A DNA stretch of 64,000 nt from Dyadobacter sp. LHD-138 (lineage in GTDB: Bacteria; Bacteroidota; Bacteroidia; Cytophagales; Spirosomataceae). The notes beneath the pieces are model-generated. The model had not been told where the DNA came from. It was given only the letters and a program-made list of their open reading frames with translations, and did no database searches. The first letter of the stretch is position 1; each line of letters opens with the position of its first letter. A program made the position numbers and the translations under genes. The stretch is from NCBI RefSeq assembly GCF_030929615.1, contig NZ_JAVFVU010000035.1:1-64000 (forward strand). Direction: 5' to 3'. Below are positions 27,495-35,112 of this stretch, piece after piece.

Positions 27495-30400
27495 TTAAAA
27501 ATTGAAGCCTACCTTAAATCCATAAGACCGAACGCCCGGCAAGGTCCAGTGACCCACACCCTGACGAAAACCATCTTCGGCCACACTCATGCTCGTTTCC
27601 GGATCAAATCCAATATTAGCCGCCGTCCAGTTGAAAAGGTTACGACCAATCAGCGAAACTGTCAGATTATGAATTGGAAATTTGCCAAAAGTCTTGTTTT
27701 TGAACGCATAAGTAAGCGACGCTTCGCGGAGTTTCACAAACGTCGATTCATACATCGAACGCTCATAATACTTGTTGTAACGATTATCGTAGTAATCAGA
27801 AGCGGCAATGACTTTATCATTTTCCCGATAAGTTCCGTCACTGTTTTTGATATAACCATCTATGATCATCCCATCATTCCGGTTACGTTTTTCCGAGTCG
27901 ATCCAAGGCAAACCGCCGGATTCAGCATCTCTTCCCGTCAGCGTTTTATCAGAAGTACCAAGCAAAATCATCTGTCTTAAAGGGTATGTATAAAACATGC
28001 CGCCTTTCCGCCAGTCGATCAGGAAATTCAGCGTTACATTTTTGTAGGTAAACGTGTTGTTAAACCCAACTGTAAAATCAGGATTGTAATTGCCTACATA
28101 GTCATACGTCGTTGCCCGCTGATGCCTTCCATTTGCATCCAGAAGTGGCTGCCCCGCAAACTGTCCATCAGGTACTTTGATCCACGTAGGCGTGGACATA
28201 TCCCCGATTTTAGATCCTTCCTTAATGATGTAACGAATATTATCACCATCAGCGCTTCCCATCGAATACTCCGAAACACCGTCGACAAGCTCAACCACCT
28301 TGTTTACGTTCCTTGTAAAATTGGCAGACATCTCCCAACGTAAAGCCGTGTTAACAGGAACAGCGTTTAAGCCAATTTCCCAACCCGCGTTCTGTATATT
28401 TCCTGCGTTAATCAGTTTCGAGCTTGAACCCGCAGCAATCGAAGTTGGTATTCTGATGATCTGGTTGCGGTTATTGGTTTTATACCAGGTAATATCCAGA
28501 CCCAATCTGCTGCCTGTAAAAAACCGAAGGTCGGCCCCAACTTCGTAGGAAGTGGCAATTTCAGGTTTAAGCATATTGTTTTTCAGATCAAATTCCAGAT
28601 TGGCGCGTTTTACACTGCCCCAGTCGGTAAGCTGAATCGTGTTAAAAAGCTGATAAGGGTCCGTATCACTTCCCACCTGCGACCAGTTTGCACGAAGCTT
28701 GGCAAAGGTCAATGTTTTGGAAGATATCTTGAAAATATCCGTTAACGCTGCACTCAGGGAAACCGAAGGATAAAAGAAGGAATTATTCTGCGCAGGCAAC
28801 GTGCTTGACCAGTCATTTCTTCCTGTCACATTAAGAAACACCATGTTTTTGTAGGAAAGCTCCCCCGTTCCGTAAACACTGTTAATCCGTTTGTTCGAAT
28901 TCCACTGATAAGACGTGAGCGATCCGGCCTGCGCATTGGCAACATTATAGATATTGGGCAGTACAAGGCTTCCGGCCGTTTGCGAAAGCTGTCTGGATTT
29001 TTGGCTCATACGGTTGGCGCCAACAGAAACCGACGCGAACCAGTCGGGTGTGATATTCTTTTTGTAAGTCAAAAGGAAATCGGTATTCTGCTCCATGAAG
29101 AAAAGGTTATTGATGAAATACCCTCCCTTGGCCGTTCTTTTGGCACTGAACGGTCTTTTCAAATCCTGATCTTCGGTGTAAAAATCCAGCCCGGTACGAG
29201 CCATAAGGCTCAGATCTTTGGTAATATCAATCATCGCCTGGATGTTTCCCGTAACCCGGTTTCGGCTATATCCGTTGGTTTCTTCATTGACAATTAGAAA
29301 AGGGTTATCCTGCCCGCCCGGATCATAAGTAACCTGCTCAAAACCTTCGCGTCCAGGCTTCCAGTAATTCCGCATCTGATGCAGATCAACATTTGCAGGC
29401 ATTTTATATAAAACTTCCGTTACACTTTCGCGATACGCGGCAGCCCGGTTGGCACTGGAATTGTTAGTATAGCCAATGTTTGTCGAGATTTTGACTTTAT
29501 CATTTAACTTATGACCCGCTGCAAAATCAAGCGTATTACGTTTCAAGCCTGTGTTGGGTGTAACACCCTGATTTGTCATATTGGTAAAGGAAAGTCTGAA
29601 ATTCCCTTTTCCGTTATTGCCGGTTACGGCCAGGTTATTGGTATAAGTTACACCGGTTTTAAAAAAATCGCTCACACGGTCTGGATACGAAACCCAGTCT
29701 GTCGGTATAGCCTTACCGCTCGCGTCAACCGGACTGTTCCACTGAACATGTTTCGTTCCCTGATCCAGTTTAGGCCCCCAGGAACTTCCCTGTTTGGTAT
29801 TGTTGGTTCCCGGAAAATCTCCCGTCCCGTATTGATTCTGAAAGCCTGGATATTGCCAGACCTTGTCAAACATCGTTGTTGAGTTGACCGTTACCCCTAA
29901 CCCTTTCTTCGCATCGGAGCCATTTTTCGTAGTGATCAGAACCACGCCGCTCCCAGCCCGGCTGCCGTATAGCGCAGCAGCACTTGCTCCTTTTAATATG
30001 GTAATGGTTTCAATATCATCAGGATTTATATCACCAATCGGACTTCCATAATCAGTCACAGAGCGCCCAACGGCCATATTTGGAGTTCTCAATGAGTTAG
30101 CAACCGGTACACCATCCACTACGAACAAAGGCTGATTGGATTTTGAAATCGATGATTGCCCACGAATCGTCATCAGCGCCGTAGAACCTGCATCGGTACT
30201 TGTGCTCACAATATTTACCCCAGCTACTTTACCTGCAAGCGCGTTGAGCATGTTGGGAGACTTAACATTGCTGATCTCTGAACCGTCCAGCTGGGCCACA
30301 GAATATCCAAGAGCTTTCTCATCACGTTTCACACCAAGAGCAGTAACGATCACTTCATTCAGCGACCTATCTTCCTGAATCAACAAAACAGACAGACTGG

Positions 30401-31019
30401 TACTTTTACCAACAACAAGCTCCTGCGTTTTATAACCCACAAAACTAAATACCAGAATGGACTGGTCATCCGGGACTTCCAGATCAAATTTACCCTCGCT
30501 ATTTGTGGTGGTTCCACGTTGCGTTCCCTTCAAAACAATGCTGACCCCAGGAAGACCATCGCCTTTTTCATCTGTAACCATACCCTTCGCAACAATTTGC
30601 AAAGGTGCTGTCGAAAAGGTCAGGTCCTCATCCAGAACAGCCTCCTGATGCTCAGATGTATCCTTGCCCAACACAATCCTGTCATTGATCACCGAATAAG
30701 TAATGCCGTATGATTTCAGCAACTTATCCAAAACAGTGTTCAATTTTGCATTTCTGGTTTCCACACTGACAAGGCGCCTGGTGCTCACTACATTTTCACT
30801 GTATACGAATTTCACCTCGCCAGACCGCTCCAATTTCCTAAGTGCCTCCTGCAAACTGACATTTCGTACCGACAGACTTACTTTCCTGTCGAGGACCTGC
30901 TGCGCCCTGCTGTCATGCGCAAAGGATGTGCAGGTAAAAACAATGGCGACAAATAATTGAATACACGTAATTCTCATGATTTTCCACCAATCGAACGGAA
31001 TTTGTACATAATAATTCAT
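27495..31019 (-). CDS. SusC/RagA TonB-linked outer-membrane transporter with STN domain
   Basis: A 1174-residue TonB-dependent transporter. From the ATG at 31019 it has a long leader ending near SFAHDSRAQ, then an STN (secretin and TonB N-terminal) domain (about 45-118). A carboxypeptidase-regulatory-like domain follows (about 145-215; GLPGVSIVLKGTQRGTTT), with the SusC signature ALGVKRDEKALGYSVAQ, a plug domain (about 240-350; PLFVVDGVPVANS) and a 22-strand barrel ending in SYGFKVGFNF. The STN domain is what signals to FecR-type anti-sigma factors, and such a gene is directly upstream. A longer reading from 31130 crosses hairpins in the 5' leader and is unlikely. Substrate unknown. Confidence 0.95.
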   Translation of the reverse strand: MNYYVQIPFDWWKIMRITCIQLFVAIVFTCTSFAHDSRAQQVLDRKVSLSVRNVSLQEALRKLERSGEVKFVYSENVVSTRRLVSVETRNAKLNTVLDKLLKSYGITYSVINDRIVLGKDTSEHQEAVLDEDLTFSTAPLQIVAKGMVTDEKGDGLPGVSIVLKGTQRGTTTNSEGKFDLEVPDDQSILVFSFVGYKTQELVVGKSTSLSVLLIQEDRSLNEVIVTALGVKRDEKALGYSVAQLDGSEISNVKSPNMLNALAGKVAGVNIVSTSTDAGSTALMTIRGQSSISKSNQPLFVVDGVPVANSLRTPNMAVGRSVTDYGSPIGDINPDDIETITILKGASAAALYGSRAGSGVVLITTKNGSDAKKGLGVTVNSTTMFDKVWQYPGFQNQYGTGDFPGTNNTKQGSSWGPKLDQGTKHVQWNSPVDASGKAIPTDWVSYPDRVSDFFKTGVTYTNNLAVTGNNGKGNFRLSFTNMTNQGVTPNTGLKRNTLDFAAGHKLNDKVKISTNIGYTNNSSANRAAAYRESVTEVLYKMPANVDLHQMRNYWKPGREGFEQVTYDPGGQDNPFLIVNEETNGYSRNRVTGNIQAMIDITKDLSLMARTGLDFYTEDQDLKRPFSAKRTAKGGYFINNLFFMEQNTDFLLTYKKNITPDWFASVSVGANRMSQKSRQLSQTAGSLVLPNIYNVANAQAGSLTSYQWNSNKRINSVYGTGELSYKNMVFLNVTGRNDWSSTLPAQNNSFFYPSVSLSAALTDIFKISSKTLTFAKLRANWSQVGSDTDPYQLFNTIQLTDWGSVKRANLEFDLKNNMLKPEIATSYEVGADLRFFTGSRLGLDITWYKTNNRNQIIRIPTSIAAGSSSKLINAGNIQNAGWEIGLNAVPVNTALRWEMSANFTRNVNKVVELVDGVSEYSMGSADGDNIRYIIKEGSKIGDMSTPTWIKVPDGQFAGQPLLDANGRHQRATTYDYVGNYNPDFTVGFNNTFTYKNVTLNFLIDWRKGGMFYTYPLRQMILLGTSDKTLTGRDAESGGLPWIDSEKRNRNDGMIIDGYIKNSDGTYRENDKVIAASDYYDNRYNKYYERSMYESTFVKLREASLTYAFKNKTFGKFPIHNLTVSLIGRNLFNWTAANIGFDPETSMSVAEDGFRQGVGHWTLPGVRSYGFKVGFNF

Positions 31020-31026
31020 AAATTTG
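31019..31026 (+). promoter_or_regulatory. Candidate plus-strand -7 element (TAAATTTG), antisense to susC start
   Basis: TAAATTTG fits TAnnTTTG exactly and overlaps the susC start codon on the opposite strand. It is placed to drive a short plus-strand RNA ending at the terminator at 31108-31157. A TTTG lies 14 bases upstream, closer than the usual -33 spacing. Confidence 0.3.
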
Positions 31027-31032
31027 ATAGTT

Positions 31033-31157
31033 TCATTTGTGATAACGATGGGACAGTTCATCCCCCGTTCACCTTTCAGAAGGTGTGATAGGGGAAGGAA
31101 TTTTAATAGGGCCGGAAGTGGTGATGACACTTTCGGCTCTTTGTTTTTTAAATTTTT
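31033..31157 (+). ncRNA. Candidate cis-antisense RNA over the susC leader (DonS-like)
   Basis: The plus strand here has a -7-like element at 31019-31026, a hairpin around CACCTTTCAGAAGGTG (31070-31085) flanked by CCCC/GGGG, and a classical rho-independent terminator at 31108-31157. No plus-strand gene exists to use that terminator. In Bacteroides, DonS-type RNAs lie in this position (antisense to the susC leader, between anti-sigma and susC genes) and repress the locus; that parallel is from knowledge of the family. That this RNA exists is inference. Confidence 0.35.
31108..31157 (+). terminator. Orphan plus-strand intrinsic terminator between fecR and susC
   Basis: AGGGCCGGAAGTG (31108-31120) pairs with CACTTTCGGCTCT (31128-31140) using two G-U pairs that exist only in the plus-strand RNA. 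It is followed by TTGTTTTTTAAATTTTT. On the minus strand these two positions become A-C mismatches and no T run follows, so it works for plus-strand transcripts only. Confidence 0.7.
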
Positions 31158-31176
31158 ACCGGGTGTTTACTTCATA

Positions 31177-32211
31177 TTATTGCGCTGTTGGGTTAGTTGA
31201 TTTTGGTTTGAGAACGATTTCCTTATCGTTGATTTCATAAGCTGCATTCAGTGATTTTTCCATCATTTCTAAAATATCAGGCAGGTTTTGTCCCGAAAAA
31301 TCCGCTTTCAAAATATAATTTTTCAACGCCGAAGATTCGATACGGATTGTTACGCCATATTCTTCCGATAACGTTTTGGCGACTTCGTGCAATGGTTTGT
31401 TGTCAAAGGAAACACTTGTTTTATCCCAGATCCGGACATCATTTTCAGCACCGGGCAGGATTTTTTCTTTTTTTAATATTTGTTTGTTTTCATGAAAAAC
31501 TGCCTTTTGTTCCGGTAAAAGCACCACCTGCTTTTCCAGCATTTTATCACTTTTTCGCGAAGGAGAAACTTCCTCGACGCCGACCGTCACCTTTCCGGTA
31601 ACGACTGAAACTTCTACCGACGGCGCATGGTCAAATGCTTTAATATTAAAACTCGTACCCAGAACTTTCGTGATCACGTGCCCACTATATACAATAAACG
31701 GATGCGCAGTATCGCGGCTTACTTCGAAAAAAGCTTCCCCAATGAGATGCACCGGTCTGATTTTCCCAGTGAAAACCTGAGGATAACGAATGCTCGTGTG
31801 CGGTTGCAGCCACACGACACTACCATCCGAAAGTATTTGTCTTTTGATGCTTTTTGAGCGGTTTTCAAAAACAATTTCCCGAGTAGTTGATTTCTTAAAA
31901 GTGCCATTTACTTTAACCCACTGCAAACCAAATACCAACAGCACAGTGGCGGCTATCCCTGCAAGCGTATAATAAACGGTACGGCTTCTGAATACGGATG
32001 TTTTCGGATTGTCTTGCATCTCAATGCTGGATAGAATATTATCAAACATCTCTCCTTGCAACTCCTGACGCTCTTCAACCAGCAAATCAAGCAGGGGATC
32101 CTGTTCATTTTCAAATGATCTATACCATGCCTCAACCAGACGAATTTCTTCCGGCGTACATTCTTTGTTAATATACTTCCGGATCAACTCCGGCGAGATT
32201 TCTTTTGACAT
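31177..32211 (-). CDS. FecR-family anti-sigma factor
   Basis: A 344-residue inner-membrane anti-sigma factor. The N-terminal cytoplasmic part (about 1-75; YINKECTPEEIRLVEAWY) would hold the ECF sigma factor. One TM helix (about 82-102; YYTLAGIAATVLLVFGLQWV) leads to the periplasmic FecR domain (LSDGSVVWLQPHTSIRYPQ; RPVHLIGEAFFEVSRDTAHPF) and a C-terminal STN-like DUF4974 domain (about 265-335; VSFDNKPLHEVAKTLSEEYG). It receives the signal from the STN domain of the adjacent SusC. It lies 138 bases after the sigma gene. Confidence 0.95.
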   Translation of the reverse strand: MSKEISPELIRKYINKECTPEEIRLVEAWYRSFENEQDPLLDLLVEERQELQGEMFDNILSSIEMQDNPKTSVFRSRTVYYTLAGIAATVLLVFGLQWVKVNGTFKKSTTREIVFENRSKSIKRQILSDGSVVWLQPHTSIRYPQVFTGKIRPVHLIGEAFFEVSRDTAHPFIVYSGHVITKVLGTSFNIKAFDHAPSVEVSVVTGKVTVGVEEVSPSRKSDKMLEKQVVLLPEQKAVFHENKQILKKEKILPGAENDVRIWDKTSVSFDNKPLHEVAKTLSEEYGVTIRIESSALKNYILKADFSGQNLPDILEMMEKSLNAAYEINDKEIVLKPKSTNPTAQ

Positions 32212-32349
32212 CTGCGTTGATTTCGAAAATGGGATTAAAATCTACCCCTTATAAAGTACAGTCAGCCCAGGGCGACACATCCCCCAGTCAATTTTGGAAA
32301 ATATTTTTAGCGGGTATTTCCTTTCTGATATCAGAAAAACTATGGAAGA

Positions 32350-32928
32350 TTACAGCTGGCTGTAAATGACAAGAATCATCACTTCCTTAAACTGGACTCT
32401 TAAAATTTGCAGGGCTTTGGTAAGATGATTTTCAACTGTTTTGACAGAAATATTCATCAAATCCGCTATCTCTTTATTGGACTTGTAACTTTTGCGGCTG
32501 AGCTCAAAAACTTCTTTGCATTTAGGAGAGAATTGTGAGACTTCCAATTCGAGCCGACTATTAAGATCGTCGTAAAAGACAGCCTCTTCGGTGAAATTAG
32601 GGCTTTGGTCAGGCATGTCCAAAATCAGGGCCCTGTAATTTCTCCTGACCATTTCCTTCTCAATATGATTTAAAACCCGGTATTTCACAGCAGTCAACAA
32701 ATAACCGGTCAGCGAAGTTTTTACATTCAGTTCTTCACGGTGGATCCAAAGGCTCGTGAAAATATCCTGAACAATTTCCTGGGACACCTCTCTTGATTTT
32801 ACCCTTCGGTATGCAGCGGAATAAAGTTGCGACCAATAGCGGTTGTAGATTTCTTTAAAAACGCCTTCACCGTCTTCCTGAAACAGGATTAGCAAATCTT
32901 CATCAGATAATTCAGCATACTTTCGCAT
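32350..32928 (-). CDS. ECF RNA polymerase sigma factor (FecI-like)
   Basis: A 192-residue ECF sigma factor with region 2 (about 8-75; FKEIYNRYWSQLYSAAYRRV and QEIVQDIFTSLW) and region 4 (about 130-185; SPKCKEVFELSRKSYKSNKE, then IADLMNISVKTVENHLTKAL). It is the Bacteroidota FecI-type regulator released by the FecR protein encoded next, probably activating the susCD genes. First gene of the unit. Confidence 0.95.
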   Translation of the reverse strand: MRKYAELSDEDLLILFQEDGEGVFKEIYNRYWSQLYSAAYRRVKSREVSQEIVQDIFTSLWIHREELNVKTSLTGYLLTAVKYRVLNHIEKEMVRRNYRALILDMPDQSPNFTEEAVFYDDLNSRLELEVSQFSPKCKEVFELSRKSYKSNKEIADLMNISVKTVENHLTKALQILRVQFKEVMILVIYSQL

Positions 32929-33277
32929 GTTCGCTGTTAGATAAAGTCACCTTAGGCAGGGTTCATTATTTTTTCAACTAAGGTAAATGGTCTGACATCT
33001 TCAATCAAGCACTCCCCAAAATTTAACAATTACGAAATATTGGTTTTTACCAGACAAGCTTTCATCGGGTAAAATCTTGTCCCTCTTTACATCAATACGC
33101 ACTTCATCTTCAAACAGACTAACATACTGTGAAAGAAACTGTTCTATTTTTCCATTTTTTGCGTCAATGCTTCAAAATTTGATTTTCTTTCAAAAAAAAT
33201 TCTCCAAAGAAATCAAATGCAACAGCTGTTAAGGTAAATTAATCATCTTTTAGCATTTTATATAAAAAACAAATATT
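32929..33277. other. Divergent intergenic region, AT-rich
   Basis: A 349-base space between the divergent sigma-factor and NIF3-like genes. It should hold both promoters. I see no reading frame with coding character, no exact TAnnTTTG element and no strong inverted repeat. Confidence 0.4.
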
Positions 33278-34207
33278 ATGGACAAACTACTTTCCCCCTT
33301 TTCGGATTCCGATCTCAAACGACGAAAGTTTATTGAAAATTCTATCAAATCCGCAGGCGCTCTTACATTGCTGGGTTTGCATTCGTCATTTATAAAAAAT
33401 GCTGATTTGCCGGTAAAAAAATCTTTCACCGTCCAGGAAATTATAGCCCTGATCCTAAAAGAGGGAAATTTGTCTGTTTTGAAAGATACCGTAGATACAA
33501 TCAAAAGCGGGAGGCCCGATCAGGTTGTGACAGGCATTGTTACAACGATGTTTCCTACCATTCCCGTAATAGAACAAGCCGTGAAACAAAATGCAAATTT
33601 CATTATTGCGCACGAACCCTCATTTTATAATCACAGTGATAACCCTGAATGGGTGAAAAACAACACCGTTTTGAAAGAAAAACAAGCGCTTTTGGAAAAA
33701 CATAAAATCGCAGTCTGGCGGTTTCACGACTATTGCCACGCTTTGAAACCGGACGCGATCAGTTATGGTGTCGCCAAAAAAGCAAACTGGTTATCCTATT
33801 ACAAAACCGGACAGGTGATGTTAACCATTCCTCAGCTGACTTTTCAGCAACTGGTACAGCATCTGAAATCATCGCTTGGTATTTCGCACGTCAGAACCAT
33901 CGGTGAGCCGACGCAGCCATGTGAAAGAATCGCGCTGCTTCCTGGTGCCTGGGGTGGACAAAGGCAGGTTTCCGTTGCAGAATCAGAAAAACCGGACGTA
34001 TTGATTGTCGGGGAATCACCGGAGTGGGAAACTGTTGAATACATCCGCGATGCCAGATCTTTCGGCAGGAAAATCTCACTAATCGTTTTGGGTCATGCAG
34101 TAAGCGAAGAACCCGGGATGGACTGGGTGGCGGAGTGGATCGAACCGAAACTGACTGATATTAAAGTTACACATTTAGCCTCCGGTGATCCTTTCACATG
34201 GGTTTAA
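33278..34207 (+). CDS. NIF3-like metal-binding protein with Tat-type leader
   Basis: A 309-residue protein of the NIF3/DUF34 superfamily (labelled GTP cyclohydrolase 1 type 2 in some databases). The conserved NIF3 metal-ligand surroundings are visible as NFIIAHEPSFYNH, WRFHDYCHALKPD and IVLGHAVSEEPGMDWVAEWI. Unlike the usual cytoplasmic family members, the N-terminus has a twin-arginine leader (KRRKFIENSIKSAGALTLLG), suggesting Tat export. A helical linker follows and the NIF3 region begins near residue 45. It is divergent from the sigma-factor gene. Role unknown. Confidence 0.8.
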   Translation: MDKLLSPFSDSDLKRRKFIENSIKSAGALTLLGLHSSFIKNADLPVKKSFTVQEIIALILKEGNLSVLKDTVDTIKSGRPDQVVTGIVTTMFPTIPVIEQAVKQNANFIIAHEPSFYNHSDNPEWVKNNTVLKEKQALLEKHKIAVWRFHDYCHALKPDAISYGVAKKANWLSYYKTGQVMLTIPQLTFQQLVQHLKSSLGISHVRTIGEPTQPCERIALLPGAWGGQRQVSVAESEKPDVLIVGESPEWETVEYIRDARSFGRKISLIVLGHAVSEEPGMDWVAEWIEPKLTDIKVTHLASGDPFTWV

Positions 34208-34214
34208 AACAGGT

Positions 34215-34239
34215 AAAGCCTGCTTTAATGGCAGGCTTT
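34215..34239 (+). terminator. Hairpin after NIF3-like gene
   Basis: AAAGCCTGC (34215-34223) and GCAGGCTTT (34231-34239) form a 9-bp stem with a seven-base loop. The downstream T run is weak. Confidence 0.6.
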
Positions 34240-34406
34240 GCTAAAATGTTTTCTTGATGCGGTACTAGCTCATGATCATACCTGAATCCTGGATAACTAA
34301 GTAATTCAGACCGATCCCATTACCCTAATTTCTTCAACCCGAAACCAATCTACAAACCAGCACGGCGCATCCTTACATGCATCTCAAAATGGCGCCAGAC
34401 TCTTTG

Positions 34407-34796
34407 CTAAACAGCCGCAAGCATTCGCCGGGTCCCCGTACTCAAACGGATACCTTTCAATGTCTTGATCCGATCCTGAATTTTGACATCGTATTTCAAA
34501 TTAAACCCCGGACCAATCAAGTGCCTGAATTCCCGGATGACCTCGTTTAATTGTTTTCGGGATACGCCACTGTATTCCATTTGCAACAACTGTGCTTTCT
34601 CCGCCTTCGACTTTTTCAGTTTCCAATACTGGGGATGATTAAGACCAATCGGGCTATGGAAGTACTGGTCATGAGAGTCTTTAATTAAGAATTCAAAACC
34701 CACTTCGATCTCCTTTCCGTTTTGCTGTATTTTTCCTGAAATGATGATTTTCGCTTCTCTCCCTACTGCCAGTATAAATGTTTTTTCGTGTATCAT
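34407..34796 (-). CDS. Hypothetical protein
   Basis: A 129-residue basic protein that I do not recognise. It has no signal peptide or TM helix. Features seen: a beta-rich N-terminal half (EKTFILAVGREAKIIISGKI), a middle PIGLNHPQYWKLKKSKAEKA and a C-terminal lysine/arginine-rich part ending in STGTRRMLAAV. It stands alone between two plus-strand genes and has an AT-rich upstream region. The coding call rests on ORF length and protein-like composition only. Confidence 0.55.
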   Translation of the reverse strand: MIHEKTFILAVGREAKIIISGKIQQNGKEIEVGFEFLIKDSHDQYFHSPIGLNHPQYWKLKKSKAEKAQLLQMEYSGVSRKQLNEVIREFRHLIGPGFNLKYDVKIQDRIKTLKGIRLSTGTRRMLAAV

Positions 34797-34900
34797 TTTT
34801 TCTGTGTTTAATGATTAGTTATATCCTAATTAGTCGATGAATAAGCTTAGATAATTATCTCCTTTATATTTAATATCAGCCAAATTAAAACAATATTTTT

Positions 34901-34934
34901 ATAATATATAAAATCGATAGATTTTATATATTAT
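34901..34934. repeat. Perfect 15-bp AT-rich inverted repeat
   Basis: ATAATATATAAAATC (34901-34915) and GATTTTATATATTAT (34920-34934) are exact reverse complements with a four-base spacer. It lies in a 316-base AT-rich gap that has no gene. It could be an operator or a cruciform-forming element. Confidence 0.5.
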
Positions 34935-34976
34935 ATTTAACAACTAAATTCGATTAGACAACACCATCCTATTGAA

Positions 34977-35000
34977 TTCGGATATAGTAAAATATCCGAA
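34977..35000. repeat. 9-bp inverted repeat upstream of PIG-L gene
   Basis: TTCGGATAT (34977-34985) and ATATCCGAA (34992-35000) are exact reverse complements spaced by six bases, about 115 bases before the next ATG. Operator-like spacing, no known match. Confidence 0.4.
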
Positions 35001-35112
35001 AATAACTCATAAGACAATAAGTATATTTATCCTATAATTTATATATAGTATTTATTATCTTGCATGGATTAAAACCCGGTGACCGTTTATATTACCACAT
35101 CCTTCGAATGTT

